Shown here piece after piece: positions 1 to 5,792 of a DNA stretch of 7,684 nucleotides. This stretch comes from Yoonia sp. Its GTDB lineage: Bacteria > Pseudomonadota > Alphaproteobacteria > Rhodobacterales > Rhodobacteraceae. The position numbers were made by a program, and so were the translations under genes. A model generated the notes under the pieces. The model worked only from the letters and a program-made list of their open reading frames with translations, made no database searches and was not told where the DNA came from. Position 1 is the stretch's first letter. Each line of letters opens with the position of its first letter. The stretch lies in assembly GCA_020627605.1 (NCBI GenBank), contig JAHDGO010000087.1:1-7684 (forward strand), given 5' to 3'.

Positions 1-1015
1 CCTCGATCTCGACACCGTCGAAGTTCAGGATCACGTCACCTGCCAGCATGCCGGCATTTTCCGCAGGGCCAGCAGGCACGTCAGTCACCAGCGCGCCACG
101 GGCCAGATCAAGCCCGTCGATGGCTTCAACCATGTCAGGTGTCACATCCTGAATACGCACGCCCAGCCAGCCGCGACGGGTCTCGCCGAACTCGATCAGC
201 TGATCGACCACATTGGTCACAACGGCAGAGGACATGGCAAAACCAATCCCGATAGAACCGCCATTTGGCGACAGGATTGCGGTATTCACGCCGATCACTT
301 CACCGTCCATATTGAACAGCGGCCCGCCGGAGTTGCCCCGGTTGATCGCCGCATCTGTCTGGATGTAATCATCATAGGTGCCAGAGAGCGCGCGGTTACG
401 GGCCGAGACGATACCTGCAGAAACAGAGAAGCCCTGCCCCAGCGGGTTACCCATGGCCATGACCCAGTCACCAACGCGGGCCCCTTCGGCACTGCTGTCG
501 CCAAATTCGACATAGGGCAGACCTTCAAGGTCAACCTTCAGCACGGCAATATCCGTGTTGGGATCGGTGCCCACCAGTTCAGCTGGCACGCCGGGTTCAC
601 CACCCGGAAAAAACTCGATCAGGATTTCGTCGGCACCTTCGATGACGTGGTTGTTGGTGACGATATAGCCGTCAGCCGAGATAACGAATCCGGACCCAAG
701 CGCGGACGAACGGCGGGTGCCTTCACCCGGTTCACGGTCAAGGTCGTTGAAGAAATCCTCAAACGGGGAACCTTCCGGGACCAGACCTTGCGGGCCGGTG
801 CGCCCTGCGATTGTTGTTGATGTGGTGATGTTCACCACGGCGGGGCTGACCTCTTCAGCGAGGTCGGCGAATGTGCGGGGGCGCGTCTGCCCCTCGACGG
901 CTGTGACCTGCGCCAGCACCATCGCGAATGCAACGGCAAGAACGGTCACAAATGCCAGCAGACGCTCGCGCAGTTGCGCGGCATCCTGTCTGATTGCGAT
1001 TGCCTTGGATTTCAC
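1..1015 (-). CDS. DegP/Do-family periplasmic serine endoprotease (3' end cut by window edge)
   Basis: Trypsin-like protease of the HtrA/Do family, which degrades or refolds misfolded envelope proteins in the periplasm. Reading from a GTG at 1015, 338 residues are visible and the frame is still open at base 1. Residues 18-40 form a hydrophobic signal segment after a long charged N-region, so export is expected. The protease domain follows with the full catalytic triad: His123 in TNNHV, Asp155 in NTDIAVLKV and Ser229 in GNSGGPL. The first PDZ domain begins near residue 282 (GWLGVRIQDVT) and is cut off; family members usually have about 450-500 residues and two PDZ domains. GTG was chosen because AAGGAG lies 8 bases upstream; an in-frame ATG at 1051 would add 12 residues but has a weaker site. 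It lies downstream of hflK-hflC, but a terminator at 1178-1205 separates them. DegP, DegQ and MucD cannot be told apart here, so no symbol is given. Confidence 0.95.
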   Translation of the reverse strand, partial: MKSKAIAIRQDAAQLRERLLAFVTVLAVAFAMVLAQVTAVEGQTRPRTFADLAEEVSPAVVNITTSTTIAGRTGPQGLVPEGSPFEDFFNDLDREPGEGTRRSSALGSGFVISADGYIVTNNHVIEGADEILIEFFPGGEPGVPAELVGTDPNTDIAVLKVDLEGLPYVEFGDSSAEGARVGDWVMAMGNPLGQGFSVSAGIVSARNRALSGTYDDYIQTDAAINRGNSGGPLFNMDGEVIGVNTAILSPNGGSIGIGFAMSSAVVTNVVDQLIEFGETRRGWLGVRIQDVTPDMVEAIDGLDLARGALVTDVPAGPAENAGMLAGDVILNFDGVEIE

Positions 1016-1023
1016 GGGCAAAA

Positions 1024-1029
1024 CTCCTT
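1024..1029 (-). promoter_or_regulatory. Ribosome binding site deciding the protease GTG start
   Basis: On the minus strand AAGGAG is followed by 8 bases and then GTG at 1015. This strong, well-spaced Shine-Dalgarno match is the reason for choosing GTG at 1015 over the in-frame upstream ATG at 1051, where only a poor G-rich stretch precedes the codon. Confidence 0.7.
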
Positions 1030-1096
1030 TTTGGGTTTCATGCGGGATCATAGCGCGGACCCCGTTCGCGACTGATGTTCTATGTAGGGCGCAAAT

Positions 1097-1118
1097 TGTG
1101 CAACGCAAACTTTGCACA
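1097..1118. promoter_or_regulatory. Perfect inverted repeat upstream of the protease gene (possible operator)
   Basis: TGTGCAA, an 8-base spacer, then TTGCACA: two 7-base arms that are exact reverse complements, 82 bases upstream of the GTG start. On the minus strand a TTGACG at 1124-1129, resembling a -35 element, lies 5 bases upstream of the repeat, so the repeat would cover the spacer and -10 region of such a promoter. That is a typical operator position. No convincing -10 hexamer was found at 16-18 bases from it. Which protein might bind is unknown. Confidence 0.4.
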
Positions 1119-1177
1119 CCTGCCGTCAACAGCATGTGAAGTTAACTTGAACGCGGCCCCCTTGTGCCGATGAAACG

Positions 1178-1205
1178 CAAAAGGGCCAGCACAGCGGCCG
1201 GCCCT
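1178..1205 (-). terminator. Rho-independent terminator after hflC
   Basis: Read on the minus strand, 25 bases after the hflC stop, AGGGCCGGC and GCTGGCCCT pair as a 9-bp GC-rich stem with one G-U wobble and a 6-base loop, followed directly by TTTTGC. It should end the rpiA-gor-hflK-hflC transcript before the protease gene. The T-run is short, so some readthrough is possible. Confidence 0.75.
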
Positions 1206-1229
1206 CTTGTTTGTCTTTGTGGCGAAGGT

Positions 1230-2123
1230 CTATTCGTTTGCGGCTGCGTTGGCAGCGCTGCCCTGATCAGACTTCAGATAGTTGAAGAACTCATTGTCTG
1301 GTGACAGCACCATCGTCGAGTTGTCAGACCGCAAAGAGCGCTGATAGGCCGTCATCGAACGATAGAATTCAAAGAATTCCGGATCGGCCCCAAAGGCATT
1401 GGCGAAAATCTCGTTCCGCTCTGCATCGGCCTCACCCTGGATGATCTGGCTTTCGCGTTCAGCCTCTGACACCAGCTCGATCACGGTCCGGTCAGCCTGT
1501 GCGCGGATACGCTGTGCCGCCTCGTTACCACGGGCGCGTTCGTCTGCGGCTTCGCGATCACGCTCTGCCTTCATCCGCTCGTAGGTGGCGTTCAGGTTTT
1601 CCGGCGGCAGGTCGGTCCGCTTCAATCGCACGTCGATGACCTGCAGACCCAGCGCGGTCGCCTCTGCAATGGCAGAGTTACGGATGCGCAGCATCAGCGC
1701 GGCACGGTCGGTCGACAGGATATCATTGGACGACACAGAACCCAGCACCTCACGTGTTTCGGCGCGCAGGATACTGTCCAGACGCCGCGCTGCGGCCTCT
1801 TCCCCGCCGGCACCAACGGCGCGGCGGAACTGTTCAACATCGGCGATGCGGTAGCGGGCGAAGGCATCGACAACCAGACGACGGTCATCTGATGGCGTCA
1901 CCTCAAGCGGTTCCAGATCACGGCTGAGGATACGGTCGTCATAGCGCACGACCTCCTGGATCAGCGGGATTTTGAAGCCCAGTCCCGGTTCTTCCTGTAC
2001 TTTCACGATCTGACCGAACTGAAGCACAAGCGCCTTTTCGCGTTCGTCGACGATGAAAACGGCCGACAGGGCGGTGATCACCACAACGGCAAGCGCTGGC
2101 AATAGGAATGCTGACTTACGCAT
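1230..2123 (-). CDS. hflC: HflC, SPFH-domain subunit of the HflKC modulator of FtsH
   Basis: The protein has 297 residues. An N-terminal membrane anchor (about residues 6-25) is followed by VDEREKALVLQFG, the usual entry into the SPFH/band 7 domain. A charged, Ala/Glu/Arg-rich helical region (about 180-240) is expected to form a coiled coil. The C-terminal FFEFYRSMTAYQRSL and the later STMVLSPDNEFF are typical of HflC. In the known system HflC and HflK form a large periplasm-facing assembly around the membrane protease FtsH and restrain its degradation of membrane proteins. The ATG overlaps the hflK stop by one base (TAATG), and a run of six Gs lies 8 bases upstream of it inside the end of hflK, so translation is probably coupled. 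A terminator follows the gene. The name HflC is well supported by the sequence and by the preceding hflK. Confidence 0.96.
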   Translation of the reverse strand: MRKSAFLLPALAVVVITALSAVFIVDEREKALVLQFGQIVKVQEEPGLGFKIPLIQEVVRYDDRILSRDLEPLEVTPSDDRRLVVDAFARYRIADVEQFRRAVGAGGEEAAARRLDSILRAETREVLGSVSSNDILSTDRAALMLRIRNSAIAEATALGLQVIDVRLKRTDLPPENLNATYERMKAERDREAADERARGNEAAQRIRAQADRTVIELVSEAERESQIIQGEADAERNEIFANAFGADPEFFEFYRSMTAYQRSLRSDNSTMVLSPDNEFFNYLKSDQGSAANAAANE

Positions 2124-3271
2124 TAGTTTGACCCCCCTGTAGTCGTGTTGCGACGCAGCTCATTCAGGGGCAGGTAAGGCACAACGCCTTGTCCGTTCCC
2201 GTCACCTTCGTCGAGCAGAATGATGTCAACGCCGCCAAGGACGCTTTCCATCGTTTCCAGATACAGGCGTTTGCGTGTCACCTCTGGTGCCTTTTCATAT
2301 TCGGCCAAAACGGCAGAGAAGCGGCTGGCCTCACCGGTCGCTTCGTTGACGACGCGGGCGCGGTAACCTTCAGCTTCTTCCAAAATCTGCGCTGCCTGAC
2401 CACGTGCTTCTGCCACCACCTGGTTGGCATAGGCGTCAGCCACGTTCTGCACCCGGTCGCGTTCCTGCTCGGCGTCCTGCACCGCGCGGAAAGATGCGAT
2501 CACAGGTTCCGGCGGGTCGGCCTTGTCAAAGTTCACACGGATGATCGTCACACCTGAATCGTAGCTGTCCAGCGTGGACTGGATCAGATCGGCAAGCCGG
2601 TCCGCAATCGCACCACGGTCCCGGTTGAGGATCGGTGCCAGTTCGGATTGCGAGATAATTTCGCGCATCGCGGATTCGGCCACAGCCTCGATTGTCTGCG
2701 GTGGATTGGCGAGGTTGAACAGATAGGCCTCTGGATTGTTGATGTTCCAGACCACCTGAAAATCGATATCAACGATGTTTTCGTCGCCCGTCAGCATCAG
2801 ACCGGCGTCCATGCCAGAACGGCTGGTCCCGATGTCGATGTTCCGTTCCGTGGTCACACCGATGACTTCGCGGGTCACGATGGGCCATGGCGCAAAGTTC
2901 AGACCCGGATCACCGATTTCCAGAAAATCACCCAGCAGCAGTTCGACAGAGCGTTCTTCCGGCCGGACCGTATAAAATGATGCAAAAAGCCAGAGAGCCA
3001 CGGCACCGAAAATGCCGAGCGCCACGGTACCACGGGTCAACTGCGGACCACCAGAGCCACCGCCACTACCGCCGGTGCGGTTGCCACCGCCACCGCCGCC
3101 CATCAGAACACGCAGTTGCTCGCGCCCCTTGTTCACCAGATCGTCGATCTCGGGAATGTTCGGGCCCTCGTTCGGGGGCCTGCGCCCACCTGTGGGGCGA
3201 TTGTCGTCGTCGCGCCCGCCAGATCCGTTGTTTCCACCGCCGCCCCATGGGCCACCGCTATTTCCTGCCAT
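2123..3271 (-). CDS. hflK: HflK, SPFH-domain subunit of the HflKC modulator of FtsH
   Basis: The protein has 382 residues. The N-terminus is cytoplasmic and glycine-rich (GGPWGGGG at 6-13 and a second Gly tract at 58-75), as is usual for HflK. A single membrane segment at about 81-101 leads into TVRPEERSVELLLG and the SPFH/band 7 domain. A helical Ala/Glu/Arg-rich region (about 250-330) and the motif RKRLYLETMESVL follow, and the tail is disordered and rich in Thr, Gly and Asn. HflK pairs with HflC and regulates FtsH at the inner membrane. The start ATG is preceded by AGGGA about 4 bases upstream, with a second purine-rich stretch (AAGGA) further up; the MAGNSGGPWGGG opening agrees with family starts. 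It sits 80 bp after gor in the same direction, with a GC hairpin in between, and its stop shares one base with the hflC start. Confidence 0.96.
   Translation of the reverse strand: MAGNSGGPWGGGGNNGSGGRDDDNRPTGGRRPPNEGPNIPEIDDLVNKGREQLRVLMGGGGGGNRTGGSGGGSGGPQLTRGTVALGIFGAVALWLFASFYTVRPEERSVELLLGDFLEIGDPGLNFAPWPIVTREVIGVTTERNIDIGTSRSGMDAGLMLTGDENIVDIDFQVVWNINNPEAYLFNLANPPQTIEAVAESAMREIISQSELAPILNRDRGAIADRLADLIQSTLDSYDSGVTIIRVNFDKADPPEPVIASFRAVQDAEQERDRVQNVADAYANQVVAEARGQAAQILEEAEGYRARVVNEATGEASRFSAVLAEYEKAPEVTRKRLYLETMESVLGGVDIILLDEGDGNGQGVVPYLPLNELRRNTTTGGSN
3047..3100. repeat. Low-complexity GGN-codon tract inside hflK
   Basis: Imperfect tandem CCGCCA-like units on the plus strand encode the Gly/Ser tract at HflK residues 58-75, just before the membrane segment. 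A second, shorter Gly tract is encoded around 3215-3256. Such tracts are common in HflK and vary in length between strains. I see no sign that it disrupts the frame. Confidence 0.6.
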
Positions 3272-3300
3272 TGCTTCCCTATGCTTCCTTTATCAACGGT

Positions 3301-3317
3301 GCGCGGTTTGACCGCGC
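3301..3317. other. GC hairpin in the gor–hflK gap
   Basis: GCGCGGT, a 3-base loop, then ACCGCGC gives a perfect 7-bp stem within the 80-bp gap. No T-run follows on the minus strand (the next bases are ACCGTTGAT), so it does not look like a full terminator. It could attenuate transcription, mark an RNA processing point, or stabilise the gor message end. No clear promoter for hflK was seen in the gap. Confidence 0.5.
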
Positions 3318-3351
3318 CTTGTTGTGCCATGTGTGGCTTGATTGTGCGAAT

Positions 3352-4788
3352 TCAAGCAGTTCGCATCGGTTCCTTCATTGTCACAAGTTCCTCGGCCATC
3401 GTGGGATGAACGGCGACGGTCCGGTCGAAATCCTCTTTTGTCGCGCCCATTTTGACCGCGATGCCCGCCAGCTGGATCATCTCACCGGCCTGATCCGCGA
3501 CGATATGACATCCCAGCACTTTGCGGCTTTCCTTGCTGACGACAAGCTTCATCAACACGCGATCTTCGCGGTCGGCAAAGGCATGGTTCATCGGCTTGAA
3601 GGAGGTGCAGTAAATCTCCACCGGTTCCTGCTCGCGCGCGTCTTCCTCTGACAGGCCGACGGTGCCCAGTTCGGGCTGGGTAAAGATGGCTGACGGGATC
3701 AACTCATGGTCGACCGGCGTCGGGTTGCCCTTGAAGACAGTTTCGACGAAGGCCATGCCTTCGCGGATGGCGACAGGGGTCAGCTGCACCCGGTTGGTGA
3801 CATCGCCAATGGCGTAGATGGATGGCACGGCGGTCTGGCTGTATTCATCGACAACGGCCTCGCCCCGGCGGCCCACTTCGACGCCGGCTTCTTCAAGGCC
3901 CATGTCATTGGTGTTGGGCGCGCGGCCGGTCGCAAACATCACCTGGTCAAAGACATGTTCGTTGCCGTTGGTGGATTTCACCCAGATGCCTTTGCCAACA
4001 CCCTTCTGCGGCAGTTGTGCAGGCTTGCCGTCTTCCATCGGCACGCCCTCGCTGACGCCCTTGATGTCATCTGCGGTCGCTTCGCGCATTTCGACGATAT
4101 TGGTGCCCAGATGCAGATCAATGCCCTTGGCTTTCATGCCTTCGGCAACCAGCGCGCGGGCCTCGTCATCAAAGCCGCGCAGGATTTGCGCGCCGCGATA
4201 GTATTGTGTGACGTTCACCCCCAGCCCGTTCAGGATGCAGGCAAATTCCGAAGCGATGTAGCCACCCCCCACGATCAGGATGTTTTTCGGCAGCTCTGCG
4301 AGGTTGAAGATATCGTTGGACGTGATCCCCAGCTCTGCGCCGTCGATCTCTGGAAGAACGGGGCGTCCGCCGGTGGCGACAAGGATATGCTTGGCAGTCA
4401 CCTCTTTGCCGTCGGCAAGTGCCACCGTATGCGGGTCTTTCAATCTGGCGCGGCTGTCAAAAATCTCGACACCGGAACCATCCAGCAATTTGCGGTAAAT
4501 CCCTTCCAGCCGGTCCAGTTCGGCATGCAGTTTCTTCTGAAAGCGCGACCAGTGGAAGGTGCCGTCTTCCACATCCCAGCCATAGGCGCGGGCATCGGCA
4601 AAAGCCTCTGAGTAGTGCGAGGCAAAGACCATCAGCTTTTTCGGCACGCACCCCCGGATCACGCAGGTGCCGCCCATCCGAAACTCTTCCGCCAGACCAA
4701 CCTTGGCCCCCGTGGCCGATGCCACTCGCGCCGCACGCACGCCACCGGACCCGCCGCCAATTACAAAAAGATCGTAGTCGAAAGTCAT
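3352..4788 (-). CDS. gor: Glutathione-disulfide reductase (NADPH)
   Basis: FAD- and NADPH-dependent enzyme that reduces glutathione disulfide in the cytoplasm; 478 residues, a normal family length. FAD-binding GGGSGG lies at 11-16 and YAIGD near 325-329. The redox-active disulfide is Cys42/Cys47 in GGTCVIRGCVPKK, and the catalytic His461-Glu466 pair lies in HPTMAEELVT. The NADPH fold GGGYIASEFACI (174-185) is followed by Arg198 and Arg204 in YYRGAQILRGFDDE, where the arginines that read the NADP 2'-phosphate are expected; this argues for glutathione reductase rather than dihydrolipoamide dehydrogenase. The CVIRGCVPKK form and LRGFD resemble the plant/cyanobacterial-like branch as I recall it. 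Residues about 236-266 form an apparent extra loop (see findings). AAGGA lies about 9 bases before the ATG. The gene starts 27 bp after the rpiA stop, so co-transcription is likely. Confidence 0.96.
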   Translation of the reverse strand: MTFDYDLFVIGGGSGGVRAARVASATGAKVGLAEEFRMGGTCVIRGCVPKKLMVFASHYSEAFADARAYGWDVEDGTFHWSRFQKKLHAELDRLEGIYRKLLDGSGVEIFDSRARLKDPHTVALADGKEVTAKHILVATGGRPVLPEIDGAELGITSNDIFNLAELPKNILIVGGGYIASEFACILNGLGVNVTQYYRGAQILRGFDDEARALVAEGMKAKGIDLHLGTNIVEMREATADDIKGVSEGVPMEDGKPAQLPQKGVGKGIWVKSTNGNEHVFDQVMFATGRAPNTNDMGLEEAGVEVGRRGEAVVDEYSQTAVPSIYAIGDVTNRVQLTPVAIREGMAFVETVFKGNPTPVDHELIPSAIFTQPELGTVGLSEEDAREQEPVEIYCTSFKPMNHAFADREDRVLMKLVVSKESRKVLGCHIVADQAGEMIQLAGIAVKMGATKEDFDRTVAVHPTMAEELVTMKEPMRTA

Positions 4789-4815
4789 GGGCGGTGTCCT
4801 TTGAATTTGGGGGCG

Positions 4816-5604
4816 TCAGTCAGCGACGGAAGTGAAGATATTATCATCGTCACGCACATCGAAACGTACAACCTCTGATGTGTCGTTGGTGAAGTCACGG
4901 ACAGTCACCTTACCGTCACCGTGGCCGACAATCACAACATCGCAGATGTCGATGAAAAGGCCATTTTCAATGACGCCGGGGATCTGGTTGAGGATCAGGC
5001 TCAACTGCCGCGGGTCGCCGATCCGTTTGAGGTGCAGATCAAGGATGAAGTTGCCTTCATCGGTGATGAAAGGTTCATCACCGGCCATACGCTGTTTGAT
5101 GTCGCGGCCCAGCACATCCATGCCGATCAGGGTCTCTTCGATCAGGCCCTCGGTGATGGGCAGGCCGAAACGGGCCACTTCGACTGGCAGGGGAAAGGCG
5201 CCAAGTGTATCGACCTTCTTGGTTGCATCGGCAATGATGATCATACGGTCGCTGGCGGTTGCCACGATCTTTTCACGCAGATGCGCGCCGCCGCCGCCCT
5301 TGATCAGGGTCAGTTCGTCGTCAAATTCATCCGTCCCGTCGATTGTCAGATCCAGCCATTTCGCCTCGTCCAGGCTGACGACCTCGATCCCCACATCGCG
5401 GGCGAGTTTCGCGGTGTGTTCAGAGGTCGGCACGCCCTGAATTTTCAGACCGTCATCGCGCACCATTTCGCCAAGGCACTGCACGAGCCACGCGGCGGTG
5501 GACCCGGTGCCCAAACCAACCTTCATCCCGCTCTCGACATATTCCGTCGCCTGCTTGGCCGCGATGAACTTCGCGGTGTCTATGGGGGATAATTGGCTGC
5601 TCAT
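4816..5604 (-). CDS. rpiA: Ribose-5-phosphate isomerase A
   Basis: Interconverts ribose 5-phosphate and ribulose 5-phosphate in the non-oxidative pentose phosphate pathway; cytoplasmic. Starting at the ATG at 5604 the protein has 262 residues. Motifs in order: phosphate-binding GLGTGSTA (30-37), TSEHT (60-64), IDGTDE with Asp89 and Asp92, and KGGGGAHLREK with Lys102 and Glu111; the spacing of these catalytic residues matches that recalled for E. coli RpiA (81/84/94/103). GVIENGLF (210-217) is also typical. It is longer than the roughly 220-residue E. coli enzyme, partly through about 25-30 extra C-terminal residues after GHGDGKVTV. A GTG at 5613 would add three residues, but it overlaps the GGAG that lies 8 bases before the ATG, so the ATG is preferred. 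First gene of the likely rpiA-gor-hflK-hflC unit, divergent from sdaA. Confidence 0.96.
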   Translation of the reverse strand: MSSQLSPIDTAKFIAAKQATEYVESGMKVGLGTGSTAAWLVQCLGEMVRDDGLKIQGVPTSEHTAKLARDVGIEVVSLDEAKWLDLTIDGTDEFDDELTLIKGGGGAHLREKIVATASDRMIIIADATKKVDTLGAFPLPVEVARFGLPITEGLIEETLIGMDVLGRDIKQRMAGDEPFITDEGNFILDLHLKRIGDPRQLSLILNQIPGVIENGLFIDICDVVIVGHGDGKVTVRDFTNDTSEVVRFDVRDDDNIFTSVAD

Positions 5605-5612
5605 GGGGCCCA

Positions 5613-5616
5613 CTCC
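5613..5616 (-). promoter_or_regulatory. Ribosome binding site deciding the rpiA ATG start
   Basis: GGAG on the minus strand, 8 bases before the ATG at 5604. The competing GTG codon at 5611-5613 overlaps the last base of this site, so it cannot use it; no other purine-rich site precedes that codon at a good distance. Confidence 0.65.
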
Positions 5617-5633
5617 AGTTTGCTGTCCGCGAT

Positions 5634-5639
5634 GTTATA
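5634..5639 (-). promoter_or_regulatory. Possible -10 element for the rpiA unit
   Basis: TATAAC on the minus strand (5 of 6 to the sigma-70 consensus TATAAT) lies 29 bases upstream of the rpiA ATG, which would give a leader of roughly 20 bases. No good -35 hexamer stands 16-18 bases upstream (the best is TCGCAC), so this is tentative and would need an activator or a weak -35. Confidence 0.35.
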
Positions 5640-5661
5640 GGCAAGAAATGCAGCGGGTGCG

Positions 5662-5689
5662 AGGGCGGAATTGGACCGAATTCCGCCCT
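5662..5689. promoter_or_regulatory. Long inverted repeat between divergent rpiA and sdaA
   Basis: AGGGCGGAATT, a 6-base loop GGACCG, then AATTCCGCCCT: perfect 11-base arms, in the 188 bp between the two divergent starts. It lies just upstream of the possible rpiA -10 element. Neither strand has a T-run after it (TTCAGACG on plus, CGCACCCG on minus), so a simple terminator is unlikely and would have no obvious gene to serve. It could be a shared operator or an RNA hairpin in the sdaA leader. No small gene was found around it. Confidence 0.5.
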
Positions 5690-5792
5690 TCAGACGCAAT
5701 CGCGTGTTTTTGGTGTGAAGCGTCGTATTTGGGGCGACGGATCAGGCCGCATGGCATAGCATTGCGGACAGGATTTCAGGTGGGAACGGCAG

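Noticed and set aside
717..1139. Plus-strand open frame of 140 codons over the protease N-terminus and upstream gap
   Set aside because: It overlaps the protease signal peptide and triad region in antisense and has no ribosome site or recognisable family.
1016..1229. Search for a DUF2065/YjeT small membrane protein gene between hflC and the protease
   Set aside because: Such a gene follows hflC in many proteobacteria, but no suitable minus-strand frame of about 60 codons fits here; the gap holds a terminator and inverted repeats instead.
3047..3100. CCGCCA-like repeats considered as a satellite or CRISPR-like array
   Set aside because: They are GGN glycine codons of the HflK N-terminal region, in frame and expected for the family; there are no spacers.
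3272..3351. Separate promoter for hflK in the gor–hflK gap
   Set aside because: TTGAAT near 3351 and TGATAA near 3293 do not form a -35/-10 pair with acceptable spacing.
2887..3651. Plus-strand open frame of 254 codons across the hflK start, the gap and the gor end
   Set aside because: It runs antisense through two real genes and its product is low-complexity Arg/His-rich sequence, typical of a shadow frame.
3706..4611. Plus-strand open frame of 301 codons opposite gor
   Set aside because: Antisense to a full-length glutathione reductase with all catalytic motifs; the product is rich in His, Phe, Gly and Asp with no family signature.
5605..5792. Possible small gene in the rpiA–sdaA divergent gap
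   Set aside because: The frames open here only continue as antisense or out-of-frame parts of rpiA or sdaA, and none has a good ribosome site or conserved look.
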